DNA of 64,000 nt from Agaribacillus aureus (GTDB lineage: Bacteria > Bacteroidota > Bacteroidia > Cytophagales > Cyclobacteriaceae): contig JAUJEB010000001.1 in assembly GCA_030442055.1 (NCBI GenBank), forward strand, positions 558,001 to 622,000. Reading direction: 5' to 3'. Below are positions 44,171-53,004 of the stretch, piece by piece. Within the stretch, counting starts at the first letter, position 1. Each line of letters starts with the position of its first letter. The notes beneath the pieces are model-generated. The model saw only the letters and a program-made list of their open reading frames with translations, was not told the origin of the DNA and searched no databases. The position numbers and the translations under genes were made by a program.

Positions 44171-46378
44171 ATGAAGCTTGTAAAAACACATTATAATCGC
44201 CGTTCATTTCTTAAGGTATCAACCGCTACCGGAGGAGGTATGCTTATCGGATTTAGCTGGCTAACCCGGTGTACCCCTCCAATAAAGGAGGGTTTGGCCA
44301 TTCCCGATGAGTGGTTTGATATCAACGGTTATATTAAAATCGGAAATACCGGCATGGTAACCATTTTCTCACCCAACCCGGAGATTGGCCAGAATGTTAT
44401 GACCTCCATGCCAATGATCGTGGCCGAGGAGCTGGACGTACCCTGGGAGCATGTGGTGGTTGAACAGGGCGCCCTCGATGAAGATGCATTTAAAAACCCC
44501 CAATTTGCCGGCGGAAGTTTGTCTATTAAGCTGGGCTGGGATGCCCTGAGAATGGCCGGCGCAACCGGACGAAGAATGCTGCTGGAAGCCGCGGCAAAGG
44601 AATGGAACGTAGCAATATCCGACTTATCGGCAAAAGATGGCACGATAACAGAATTAAATGGTGACAGATCCATCGGTTATGGTGAAATTGCCTCCAAGGC
44701 CGTTGGCCTGGAGGTTCCGGAGGAGGTACCATTGAAGGAACCAAAAGATTACAAACTGATAGGAACCTTCCAGAAAAATGTGGAAGGCAGTAAGATTGTC
44801 ACCGGAAAACCCCTGTTTGGTCTTGATTTCAAACGCGAAGGAATGGCGCTGGCTATGATCGAGCATCCGCCGGCATTCGGAATGAAGGTAAAGGATTTTA
44901 ATGAGTCGGAAATCAAGGAAATGGAAGGTATCGAGGATGCATTCATCATCGACACGACTATCGAAGATCCGGCCTGGAGTGATGTCAATGCATTTCCTCA
45001 GCTGATTGCTATTATTGGCAAATCCACCTGGCGATTAATGAAGGCAAAAAAGGCGCTAAAGGTGAATTGGGAGACGGTGAGTGAGCTTGAGAATTCTGAA
45101 ATGCATACGGAACGGCTGAAGTGGGACCTGCATAAGGGAGAGGTTGGAGAAAGCCGCAAGGATGGCGATCCGGATGAGGCATTTGCAAAAGCGGCAAAAG
45201 TAATTGAGCGATCTTATACTTCCCCTTTCATGGCCCATAATACCATGGAACCCATGAACTTTTTCGCGAATGTAACCGAAGACAAGGCCGAACTGATTGG
45301 TCCTACCCAGACGCCAAAGGCTATGGAAGAATCCGTATCCAAACTCCTTGGTATCCCCGTAGAAAATATCACTGTGGACATGACCCGTATCGGAGGCGGT
45401 TTTGGCAGAAGGTTGTATGTAAATTTCGGCGTGGAAGCAGCTGCCATATCCAAGAAACTTGGCAGACCTGTTAAGCTGATTTACAGCCGGGAAGATGATA
45501 TGACGCAAGGAACCTATCGTCCCACCTATCTGTCGACTTATAAAGCAGGGCTCGATGAAGATAATAACCTGATTGCATTTTCAGCGAAGGGCGTTGGATT
45601 GCCGGAAGGCTCCGTTTTCCCAAATCGTTTCCCGGCAGGTGCCGTTGAAAATTACACGGCTGAAAAAATAAAGTCCAGGACGAACATATCCACTGGAGCA
45701 TGGAGAGCGCCAAGGTCCCATTTTACAGCCGGAGCTGAACAGTCATTTTTGGATGAAGTGGCCGAAGCTGCTGGCAAGGACCCTATAGATTTCCGCCTGG
45801 AATTGTTTGACAGGGCCAAGAACAACCCTGTAGGTGAAAAGTATGACTATGATGCTGAGCGTTATGCCGGTGTACTGAAACTGGTGAAGGAGAAAGCCGG
45901 GTGGGGTGAAGATCGACCGGGAATTCACCGGGGCGTAGCAGCCTATTTCTGCCATCATTCATACGTTGCGCAGGTTTTCGACATGGTTATGGCAGACGGC
46001 AAACCAAAGGTAAAAAAAGTATGGTGCGCCGTGGATTGCGGTATCGTGATCAATTACGAGGGAGCTATTAATATTATTCAGGGTGGTGTGATAGATGGCA
46101 TAGGACATGCTATGTATAGCGAGCTGAAATTCGAGAATGGCTCTTCTGTTCACAAGAATTTCACTACCTATCAGTTGATCCGTCACCACCAGGCGCCAGA
46201 AGAGATTGAAGTCTTCTTCGTTGAAAACGATATTACTCCTACCGGTCTGGGCGAACCAGGGCTTCCGCCAGCAGTCGGTGCGCTGGCCAATGCTTTGTAC
46301 AAGGCTACAGGGAAAAGATACTATCATCAGCCATTTTCAACTGCGAATCAGGAATTGATCAATATTGAAATGGGATAA
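44171..46378 (+). CDS. Molybdopterin-binding large subunit of a xanthine-dehydrogenase-family enzyme (IorB type)
   Basis: A 735-residue protein with a Tat signal (HYNRRSFLKVSTATGGG), so the enzyme is exported fully folded. It has the family segments VTIFSPNPEIGQNVMTSMPM, EELDVPWEHVVVEQGALD, then FMAHNTMEPMNFFAN, RIGGGFGRRLYVNFGVEAAA, GAWRAPRSHFTAGAEQSFLDE and the C-terminal Glu in PTGLGEPGLPPAVGALANAL, the expected active-site base region. The IorB subfamily usually oxidises aldehydes or N-heterocycles. With the [2Fe-2S] subunit it forms a periplasmic oxidoreductase that could pass electrons to a cytochrome c such as the divergent PQQ-type protein. That link is inference. Confidence 0.92.
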   Translation: MKLVKTHYNRRSFLKVSTATGGGMLIGFSWLTRCTPPIKEGLAIPDEWFDINGYIKIGNTGMVTIFSPNPEIGQNVMTSMPMIVAEELDVPWEHVVVEQGALDEDAFKNPQFAGGSLSIKLGWDALRMAGATGRRMLLEAAAKEWNVAISDLSAKDGTITELNGDRSIGYGEIASKAVGLEVPEEVPLKEPKDYKLIGTFQKNVEGSKIVTGKPLFGLDFKREGMALAMIEHPPAFGMKVKDFNESEIKEMEGIEDAFIIDTTIEDPAWSDVNAFPQLIAIIGKSTWRLMKAKKALKVNWETVSELENSEMHTERLKWDLHKGEVGESRKDGDPDEAFAKAAKVIERSYTSPFMAHNTMEPMNFFANVTEDKAELIGPTQTPKAMEESVSKLLGIPVENITVDMTRIGGGFGRRLYVNFGVEAAAISKKLGRPVKLIYSREDDMTQGTYRPTYLSTYKAGLDEDNNLIAFSAKGVGLPEGSVFPNRFPAGAVENYTAEKIKSRTNISTGAWRAPRSHFTAGAEQSFLDEVAEAAGKDPIDFRLELFDRAKNNPVGEKYDYDAERYAGVLKLVKEKAGWGEDRPGIHRGVAAYFCHHSYVAQVFDMVMADGKPKVKKVWCAVDCGIVINYEGAINIIQGGVIDGIGHAMYSELKFENGSSVHKNFTTYQLIRHHQAPEEIEVFFVENDITPTGLGEPGLPPAVGALANALYKATGKRYYHQPFSTANQELINIEMG

Positions 46379-46500
46379 ATTTATTTAGGGTCATAAAGGA
46401 ATTTTCCTGGCAACATTGGCTTTAAAGATTTTTGATCTTTTGAATGGCTGATCAGGATGTTATCTTATGATCTGCTGATTTGCCAAAAAGTTGATTAAGA

Positions 46501-46534
46501 AAAAAAAGCCTGCGGACTTTCCAGTCCGCAGGCT
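46501..46534 (-). terminator. Intrinsic terminator of the 46572-47863 operon
   Basis: AGCCTGCGGACT (46507-46518) and AGTCCGCAGGCT (46523-46534) form a perfect 12-bp stem with a TTCC loop. On the minus strand it is followed by a run of T (46506 down to 46499). It lies 38 bases after the 46572 stop codon. The converging IorB gene ends 120 bases away and lacks a T-tail on its side. Confidence 0.9.
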
Positions 46535-46571
46535 AAAATGATATTAGGGTTAAATTTTATTTTCGATTATG

Positions 46572-47333
46572 CTAGGATACAGTCCAACTGCCTTCCTCCA
46601 CAAGGTTATCGTCTTCATCTAATTCCTGCCAGGTACCGTTTCCAGCGCTGTCCCATTGAATTATTTTGGTATTTTGTCCATCCTCTCTATATTCAATCGA
46701 ACCGGAAAGATCCAGGTTTCCCTTTGCCTTAACCAGAAAATTATTGTCAGATGGATCGGTAACAATAATTTCGCGACTGTTATCCGACAGCACCTTCCAC
46801 TCATAGGTATTTATCAAGGCCTGGTCATCATCGGCGCCGTAAACATTTAATTGGCCTTCGGTTCCTTCCTTATTCTCACTCGACTCAAGAAAGCGGATGA
46901 AAGGTCCTCCCTCCTCCTGTAAGAATACCAATTGGTAATTTTTGCCGGAAGCTTCGGAAAATTGAATGGCCAGGGTTGAGAGGCCTCCGTCGGGTGACCA
47001 GGTATATACCCTGTAATTAGAATGACCACTGAGTGTCATAATTGGATCGGTGCTTCTTTCCCTGCTTAATGCTGGAAAAAAGAATCCTCTAACACTAACG
47101 AAAGCATTGGCAACATTCACCATAGAGGTGGCTAAAAATGCGCACTGGTCCGACACACTGGACATTGCGTCGGGAGTGGAAATAAAGAAAAGGCCATCGA
47201 TCAGATTTTCATCGTTGAACAGGCCAAAACCAAACTGATCTTCTTCAAATTCAGGTTCGGAAGCGTCATCCGAACAGCTCCCAACAAACAAAATGGTCAG
47301 GATGAGTATAATTGGTAACTTTAATCGTTTCAT
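46572..47333 (-). CDS. Lipoprotein of unknown function
   Basis: A 253-residue lipoprotein (ILTILFVGSCSDDASEPE; acidic residues after the Cys suggest surface export). There is no domain I recognise. The middle part has DAMSSVSDQCAFLATSMVNVA, and the C-terminal half is beta-rich with repeated Gly/Asp turns (LDLSGSIEYREDGQNT, ending GSWTVS), compatible with a lipocalin-like or beta-sandwich fold. It is 11 bp downstream of the small beta-barrel gene and ends at a strong terminator, so the two form a short operon. Confidence 0.7.
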   Translation of the reverse strand: MKRLKLPIILILTILFVGSCSDDASEPEFEEDQFGFGLFNDENLIDGLFFISTPDAMSSVSDQCAFLATSMVNVANAFVSVRGFFFPALSRERSTDPIMTLSGHSNYRVYTWSPDGGLSTLAIQFSEASGKNYQLVFLQEEGGPFIRFLESSENKEGTEGQLNVYGADDDQALINTYEWKVLSDNSREIIVTDPSDNNFLVKAKGNLDLSGSIEYREDGQNTKIIQWDSAGNGTWQELDEDDNLVEEGSWTVS

Positions 47334-47344
47334 GGTAGTTATAT

Positions 47345-47863
47345 TTATTGTAATGGAAATCTGACTCCTGCTTCAATGGCTAGCTGGTCGAAGCTGCTGA
47401 GGTTGTAGCGAAGCTGACCAAAGGGTGTAATGTTACTCCCGATATCAAAATCCGCCCCTATCCCTATGTTCAGGCCCACCTTCGTGGTAGATGAATTATT
47501 TGCATCACCACCAAACACACTGGAGAAGTCTAAAAAAGGGAATGATATGATCGCTATATTCAAACCGGCCAACGCGTACACATTCATACTTTCATCAGTG
47601 ATAAAATAATAGCTGCCGTTGGCGTTGATCTCAAACCATTTGTAGTTAAATCCTTCCACCAATTCCCTGGGAAAGTAATAGAGAATTGACGGTGTAATGG
47701 CCATGTTATCGTTAATGAAATATTGACCAGTGGCATGTATACCTATGCTCTCAATTTCAGTACCGTAGGCAAGGCCACCGCCCAAGGTCGTTTGCGCATT
47801 TGATTCTTCACTGCCAAAAATGACCTGTGACGCAACAAGAATAATCATAAAGAACTTTTTCAT
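47345..47863 (-). CDS. Small outer-membrane beta-barrel protein
   Basis: A 172-residue protein with a signal peptide (to about 23) and a mature part of alternating amphipathic strands: GGGLAYGTEIESIGIHATGQ, ITPSILYYFPRELVE, WFEINANGSYYFI, KVGLNIGIGADFDIGSN, and an end AGVRFPLQ. This matches OmpW/OmpX-like eight-stranded barrels annotated as outer membrane beta-barrel proteins. Its function is unknown. It is the first gene of a two-gene operon with the downstream lipoprotein. Confidence 0.8.
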   Translation of the reverse strand: MKKFFMIILVASQVIFGSEESNAQTTLGGGLAYGTEIESIGIHATGQYFINDNMAITPSILYYFPRELVEGFNYKWFEINANGSYYFITDESMNVYALAGLNIAIISFPFLDFSSVFGGDANNSSTTKVGLNIGIGADFDIGSNITPFGQLRYNLSSFDQLAIEAGVRFPLQ

Positions 47864-48004
47864 TTCATATGAGATTTAGTTAATTTTTGTATTGACGGCC
47901 TTCATCTCATGAGATTTAAAAAAGTAAACAGCAGGTAGAATTTTTTTTTGATTTTCTTGAAATATTTTAATTTTAGGCATCAATAGCGGTAGTATTCATG
48001 GATT

Positions 48005-48038
48005 TTTGCTACTTCTATTAATCAATGTTTACCTTTTG
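48005..48038 (+). promoter_or_regulatory. Candidate promoter of the second ECF sigma operon
   Basis: TTTG at 48005-48008 (-33 like) and TA at 48030-48031 followed by TTTG at 48035-48038 (-7 like, TAnnnTTTG with one extra spacer base) are separated by 21 bases. The predicted start of transcription is about 20 bases before the TTG start codon at 48067. Confidence 0.35.
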
Positions 48039-48066
48039 ATATATTAAAGCATTAAGAAAAACTGAT

Positions 48067-48636
48067 TTGAAATCAACCGATCAAACGATTGTTGAAGATA
48101 TTCGCCAGGGTGGTAATGAAGGATTAATCGAGATCTACAAATTATATAGATCAGAATTTTTCTCCTGGTCACAAAGACAGTTTAGTTTAGACGATGCGGC
48201 TAGTGCTGATCTGTTTCAAGATACCATTATAAGTTTGAGAAAAAATATTGTGAAAGGTAAACTCACACATTTGTCCAGCTCTTTAAAGACTTATCTCTTT
48301 GCCATTGGCAAGCACCTGGCCCTTTCCAGGCTTCGCAGGGATAGTAAGACTGTACTGAGCGATGACCTGCTTAAACTACAGTTGAGCGAAGATTTCATCA
48401 CTGACGCCCCCCTCAAAAACCGGGAAAAGAAAAAATACATCTCCCAAATACTGCAAGAACTCGGAGAGCCCTGCTATTCCATTTTGCGATTGTATTATTA
48501 TGAAAATTTCTCCATGGAATCCATTGCCCGGTATTTGGATTACAAAAATGAAAATGTAGTAAAAAGCCAGAAACTAAGGTGCATTAAAACATTGAAGGAG
48601 CGGGTTTCTGACCATAAAGTAAATTTTGAAGATTAA
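48067..48636 (+). CDS. ECF RNA polymerase sigma factor (CHAT-associated)
   Basis: A 189-residue ECF sigma factor. Region 2: GLIEIYKLYRSEFFSWSQRQ, ASADLFQDTIISLRKNI, SLKTYLFAIGKHLALSRLRR. Region 4: GEPCYSILRLYYYENFSMES with a helix-turn-helix IARYLDYKNENVVKSQKLRC. It is diverged from the FecR-linked sigma at 11599. Start is TTG at 48067 because no ATG or GTG occurs in frame between the upstream stop and region 2. The next gene starts six bases after the stop and encodes a membrane protein of anti-sigma layout. No SusC gene is near. Confidence 0.9.
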   Translation: MKSTDQTIVEDIRQGGNEGLIEIYKLYRSEFFSWSQRQFSLDDAASADLFQDTIISLRKNIVKGKLTHLSSSLKTYLFAIGKHLALSRLRRDSKTVLSDDLLKLQLSEDFITDAPLKNREKKKYISQILQELGEPCYSILRLYYYENFSMESIARYLDYKNENVVKSQKLRCIKTLKERVSDHKVNFED

Positions 48637-48641
48637 CGGTT

Positions 48642-49376
48642 ATGGAAGCATCAGAAGACTATACGACGCTATTTGATCAATACCTGAGGGGCGAGCTCGA
48701 TAAAGCTAAAGTGATTGAATTTGAAAATCGCCTGGAAACCGATGAGCATTTTTTACAGCAGTTCAACCTGCATAAAGAGACGCTGGAGGGAATTGATCAG
48801 CATTTTGATGAAATGCTGAAATCAAAATTAAAAGTAATTGAGCAGGAGATATCCCATCCAACCGCTACTTCAAGACCCTGGGTTTGGTGGGCCATAGCCG
48901 CAGCAGTTACCCTCTTGCTTGTTTCCACCTTTTTACTTTATGCTCCGCGGGAAAGTATAGATGATACGTTTCAAGCTTTTTATGAGCCTTATCCGAATAT
49001 AGTAAACCCCTCATCCCGTTCCTTGCACAGCCAATCAGAAAGCTGGTCAGTGGCATATGATGCCAGGGATTATGCGTTTGCTATGTTGGCAATTGAAAAA
49101 GAGCTGCTGCTAAGTCCCGATAGTGTTGACCTCCTTTTTTACCATGGCCAGGCTGCCATGGCTACCAATCAGCTGTCGAAAGCTTCGGGACAGCTGCAAG
49201 TGGTATTAAACCGAGATTCCTCTCGTTATACCGGACCTGCTATATGGTATCTGAGCCTGATTGAATTTAAACAAGGCCGCAACGAGGCCACAAAAAAGTA
49301 TCTTGACCGCCTGATTTCCGGACATTCTGATTATGAGGACAAAGCCAAAGAATTGTATGCCATCATTAATAAATAA
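48642..49376 (+). CDS. Membrane anti-sigma-like protein with C-terminal TPR region
   Basis: A 244-residue protein. The N-terminal 75 residues (LFDQYLRGELDKAKVIEFEN, ETDEHFLQQFNLHKE) resemble the cytoplasmic helical domain of zinc-free anti-sigma factors. One membrane helix lies at about 83-104 (WVWWAIAAAVTLLLVSTFLL). The periplasmic part has TPR-like helices (DYAFAMLAIEKELLLSPDSV, LLFYHGQAAMATNQLSKASG). It is six bases behind the sigma gene, so it is the probable antagonist. TPRs replace the FecR domain, which suggests a protein rather than a transporter as signal partner. The stop codon lies inside the terminator stem shared with the CHAT gene. Confidence 0.8.
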   Translation: MEASEDYTTLFDQYLRGELDKAKVIEFENRLETDEHFLQQFNLHKETLEGIDQHFDEMLKSKLKVIEQEISHPTATSRPWVWWAIAAAVTLLLVSTFLLYAPRESIDDTFQAFYEPYPNIVNPSSRSLHSQSESWSVAYDARDYAFAMLAIEKELLLSPDSVDLLFYHGQAAMATNQLSKASGQLQVVLNRDSSRYTGPAIWYLSLIEFKQGRNEATKKYLDRLISGHSDYEDKAKELYAIINK

Positions 49377-49402
49377 GCATACACGGGCGAGGCTTATTTT
49401 TT
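49371..49402 (+). terminator. Terminator shared by the anti-sigma and CHAT genes
   Basis: AAATAAGC (49371-49378) and GCTTATTT (49392-49399) form an 8-bp perfect stem with a 13-base loop; the plus strand continues with T to 49402. The stem contains the anti-sigma stop codon (49374-49376) and the CHAT stop codon (49394-49396 on the minus strand). The two genes converge with only 17 bases between stops. Confidence 0.75.
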
Positions 49403-52400
49403 ATATCGCCCCATAAAAACCCCAACCATCGCGACCAGCATCAATGTACCGATAGCCCATAGCCAGAGGTTTTCTGAGGAATCCGATATCGACCTTTTTA
49501 TTGGTTCGTTGTCACCAACCATTGTGATTGCTCCCCAATAGTAAGGATTGGATGTGTTGGCATCAGCGCGGCGAAGATATTTTAATTTAGCAGTCCGTAA
49601 AGCATCTGCCTTGCCTTTTCCCAGATCAATTTCCTCATAAAACACCTTCATGATCTCGGCTGTTGAATTATCAGGTACGGACCACAGGCTCATCATTACA
49701 TTAGGAACACCGGCATACATAAACCCACGGGCCAGGCTGACTACTCCCTCCCCGCCTTGCAAGTTACCGAATCCCGTATTACAGGCGCTCAGGCACGCTA
49801 ATTGCGCATTCATGTCCATATTATAGAGCTCATAAGTGTAAAGCAGGCCATCCTCCTCATCTCCGGTGGCGGTGGCAAAGACTATTTTGGAATACATTGG
49901 ATCCTCATCATTGATAATGGCATGCGAAGCCAGATGGATTATCCCGGCATTCCTGATAACCTCCTTGAAATTTTCTTCCGTTGCCTCATCTTCCATAAAC
50001 GATTGCCCGTTCAGGAGATTTGCACCGTATAAGACCTCTGCTCTGGCTTGGGGCAGGTCTTGAAGTTCCGAAGATATTTTTATGTTTTCAGCAGAACGGG
50101 TGGCCAATAAAGGATTTGATTTCCGGCTGAATGAAGGGGCAAATCCATAAAATTGCGTAGCCGGTTCCTTTTGCTTCCCAATTCCCTGGAAAAAATTGAC
50201 CAACCTGGCTGCATAATGATATCGAATTGTAAAATCATTAATAAGGAACGGGATTTTGGGGTTAGTCGTGGCACCCTGGGGAGGTGGAAGCAATTCGAAT
50301 GGAAGGTAATTCAAATATCCATCGGGAATAATCAATAAACTTTCAATGCCTTGATCTTTCAATTTGGCAAAGGCTGGTTTTAGAATGATATCAGATACTG
50401 ATTGAGCCAGGGCTTTGTCGTATTGATTGTTTTTTAACGAATTTAAAAGTTGAGACAGCCGGTCTTGAAACCCCTCTTCCTGGGGTATTTCAACACAATC
50501 CAACTGATCTGTGAGAAGGAACAGGTACAGACTGCTATCTGTCTCAAAATAGGCCATCAAAGCTTCATTTTCACCTAACTGGCTGCTTAGCTGATTGAGT
50601 TCTACCGATTTATTTTGACGGTTATGGATATAATAAGGAAACTGATCCTTAAGCTGGGCAAAATGCTGATCATAAGCCTGTTTAAGATAAAAGAGGTCAT
50701 TTTCGAGTGCGGACAAGCGCTCCTGGCCTTCGCTGCTTTTTGCATCATGGATCTCTTTTTCTTTCAAGTTAATTTTGGCCAGCAATTCGGTCTCTTCCAA
50801 TTTCCATGAGTGTGGAATGTTTTGTTCTATTTTTTGCTGCTGCAGGGTCAGCCGCTCATTTAAATTGTTTGATTTGCGATTATCCGCAAAGGTGAAGGCC
50901 TGTTTCAGAAACTTTCTGTCATCGGTAATTTTATAAGCCTGTATCGCGGCATCTACCGCATCCTCATAGAGCTTAGATCGGCGGGCAGACAGGTTGGATT
51001 TTGATTTCAGGCTAAAAAGATCGCTGCGCGAAAGCCGGATATGGTTGATTAAAAGATTATAGCAGGCTATGGCCGAGGTTAAGGCAGCCGTTTCCTTTTC
51101 CACGCTAAATTTTTGCATGAGAATATCCGCACGGGTTTCCAAAGCCTGGTACATACTCTCCCAGTTAAATAACTGATCCTCCTCCGGATTAGTAAACTCA
51201 TCGGCTGGGTCGAAATCCGGGATCAGTAGTTTCAGGGCTTCCTGGGTAGCAATCAGGGATTCGGAAAACCTTTCCTGGGCAGCATAGTTCTTGGCCTGGT
51301 TAATGTAAACGGAAGAAAACTCTTCAAAACTTTCCGATTTAATACGTTTGTATAAGGTTAACGACTCCTGGTAATGATTAGCTGCCAAATCAAATTCCCG
51401 CCTCTCATGGGCGATCCTTCCGAGCAGCTCACTGACATATCCTAGCTCTGAATTATCCGGTCCAAAATATTTCAAAAGCCTTCTTCTCGCATCCAGGGCT
51501 TTTTCTTTTGCTGACTCGTATTGTTTTTCAAGCAGGAATATTTCTCCGGCATTGTAGTCACTGTAGGTCAGAAAATAAAAATCCGGATTCACCTTTCTGA
51601 AATAGGAGTAAGAAGAGTCTACAAATTGGCTGGCCTTTGCCAGGTCTTCACTGTTTTGATTTTTATATAAATAAAAGCTTCCGTACGATAGGTAAAATAA
51701 TCCGCGGTCTACCTCATCGAGAGCGCCTTCGGCCAGCTGATCCATCATAGATTCGCTTTGCCTGAAATAGGCCAGGGCCTCGTCGAAGTAACCCAACATT
51801 TTGTAATTCCGCGCTTTATTGTTGTAAATGACGTGTTCCAGTTCGGTAGGCTCATCGTAGTGCTCGCGTAGATTCATTAGTGCACTGTCATAATACTTGT
51901 TCGAAAGCTCGTAGCTATTAATATCTGAATAACTGATGCCCAAATTGTTGTAGGTACGGCCCAGGTTTATCAAAGCGTTTTCGTCGTCATTTGGGGCATG
52001 ATTCTTAGATAAAGGAATATTCTTTTTAAAGGCGTTTATACTCTCGAAAAAATTCCTGGCTCTTCCGTTGATCATACCCAGGTTTTGATTGATCGTATAG
52101 CTGGTGATATAATTGAAGAAGCCGGACTCATCGACTTCTACTTCCAGATGATTAAAAAAACCAATGGCACTATCAAATAGCTGCATGCGCTCCAGCATCT
52201 CTCCCATGCGTATCTTTTGATTAAAATATAACTTTTGATCACTAACGGTCTGATAGATGTTTTTCGCTTTTTCGTAAAAGTAATAGGCCGAATCAAACTG
52301 TCTTTTCTTGCGATAACCCATCGCAATCTCCGAATATTCGGCAGCCTTTAGGGAATCATTTTCCTGGGAGTTGGGATTATGTGATTGAACGGTTGACCAG

Positions 52401-52468
52401 GTGGAACAAGCATGAGGATTCGCAACCAAAAAGAGCAGGTAAAACAGAAAAGACATAGATGTGACCAT
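49394..52468 (-). CDS. TPR-CHAT domain protein (caspase-like peptidase fold)
   Basis: A 1024-residue protein. Signal peptide or N-terminal membrane segment (FLFYLLFLVANPHACS), many TPR repeats from about 30 to 480 (AEYSEIAMGYRKKRQFDSAY, YNNLGISYSDINSYELS), a coiled-coil linker at about 540-610, then a CHAT domain to about 990 with the caspase-type dyad His849 (IHLASHAIINDEDP) and Cys896 (LACLSACNTGFGNLQGGEG), and family motifs GFMYAGVPNVMMSLWSVPD and NPYYWGAITMVG. A membrane helix is at the very end (LWAIGTLMLVAMVGVFMGRY). With both ends hydrophobic the TPR-CHAT part would be periplasmic. It converges on the sigma/anti-sigma operon; a signalling protease role is inferred. ATG at 52466-52468, with 52456 as alternative. 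Confidence 0.92.
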   Translation of the reverse strand: MVTSMSFLFYLLFLVANPHACSTWSTVQSHNPNSQENDSLKAAEYSEIAMGYRKKRQFDSAYYFYEKAKNIYQTVSDQKLYFNQKIRMGEMLERMQLFDSAIGFFNHLEVEVDESGFFNYITSYTINQNLGMINGRARNFFESINAFKKNIPLSKNHAPNDDENALINLGRTYNNLGISYSDINSYELSNKYYDSALMNLREHYDEPTELEHVIYNNKARNYKMLGYFDEALAYFRQSESMMDQLAEGALDEVDRGLFYLSYGSFYLYKNQNSEDLAKASQFVDSSYSYFRKVNPDFYFLTYSDYNAGEIFLLEKQYESAKEKALDARRRLLKYFGPDNSELGYVSELLGRIAHERREFDLAANHYQESLTLYKRIKSESFEEFSSVYINQAKNYAAQERFSESLIATQEALKLLIPDFDPADEFTNPEEDQLFNWESMYQALETRADILMQKFSVEKETAALTSAIACYNLLINHIRLSRSDLFSLKSKSNLSARRSKLYEDAVDAAIQAYKITDDRKFLKQAFTFADNRKSNNLNERLTLQQQKIEQNIPHSWKLEETELLAKINLKEKEIHDAKSSEGQERLSALENDLFYLKQAYDQHFAQLKDQFPYYIHNRQNKSVELNQLSSQLGENEALMAYFETDSSLYLFLLTDQLDCVEIPQEEGFQDRLSQLLNSLKNNQYDKALAQSVSDIILKPAFAKLKDQGIESLLIIPDGYLNYLPFELLPPPQGATTNPKIPFLINDFTIRYHYAARLVNFFQGIGKQKEPATQFYGFAPSFSRKSNPLLATRSAENIKISSELQDLPQARAEVLYGANLLNGQSFMEDEATEENFKEVIRNAGIIHLASHAIINDEDPMYSKIVFATATGDEEDGLLYTYELYNMDMNAQLACLSACNTGFGNLQGGEGVVSLARGFMYAGVPNVMMSLWSVPDNSTAEIMKVFYEEIDLGKGKADALRTAKLKYLRRADANTSNPYYWGAITMVGDNEPIKRSISDSSENLWLWAIGTLMLVAMVGVFMGRYKK

Positions 52469-52697
52469 TATTGAGCCGACAAGTTAGAAAGAATGCCTCA
52501 AAAATTAAAGCCAATGGTATGGTCTCCTTTCAATTCATTTTCAATGATTAGTACCGGAAAAGTTAATGAATATTATCATATGTTAGGCTTTAGCTCTTTT
52601 TTCAACTGTCACGTCACCAATAGAAGTTGGAATCAATGGGATAAAGAACAAGATAATCGTTAATTTCGTATGTTAAAGGTCAAATAGCTAAGAGAAA

Positions 52698-52919
52698 ATG
52701 GATTATAAAAAATACATATCGATAGATTCTAATATCAGGTTTGGAAAGCCCTGTATCAAAGGTACCAGAATATCAGTTTACGATGTATTGAGTTGGTTGG
52801 CCAACGGAATGAGTATGGAGGATATAATAACAGACTTCCCCGAATTAAATGAGCAAAAGATTCTATCTTGTCTTGCTTACGCCGCCGATCGCGAACATAA
52901 AGTTAGAATTGCGTCGTGA
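52698..52919 (+). CDS. DUF433 family antitoxin
   Basis: A complete 73-residue DUF433 protein: ISIDSNIRFGKPCIKGTRIS, VYDVLSWLANGMSMEDII, and DFPELNEQKILSCLAYAADRE. DUF433 proteins are VapB-like antitoxins with a winged-helix-type DNA-binding fold, and are normally followed by a DUF5615 PIN-like toxin gene. Here the next ORF overlaps its stop in the usual GTGA way but breaks off after about 22 codons. The antitoxin is intact and has its own AG-rich ribosome-binding site (AGAGAAA). Confidence 0.88.
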   Translation: MDYKKYISIDSNIRFGKPCIKGTRISVYDVLSWLANGMSMEDIITDFPELNEQKILSCLAYAADREHKVRIAS

Positions 52920-52984
52920 ATCTATTATTTGACCAAAACATTTCTTTTAGAGCAGCAAACCAGGACCATGGTGGCCCCATTTAA
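52916..52984 (+). pseudogene. Truncated DUF5615 PIN-like toxin
   Basis: From the GTG overlapping the DUF433 stop, the ORF reads NLLFDQNISFRAANQDHGGP and then stops. The first 11 residues are the conserved start of DUF5615 toxins (L-L-DQN-SFR with the first PIN-like acidic residue), but the family is about 110 residues long. The remainder has no resemblance and ends 20 bases before the GH95 gene's stop. This is a remnant left by deletion. Confidence 0.75.
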
Positions 52985-53004
52985 AATAATGCCTTACACC
53001 GAAT

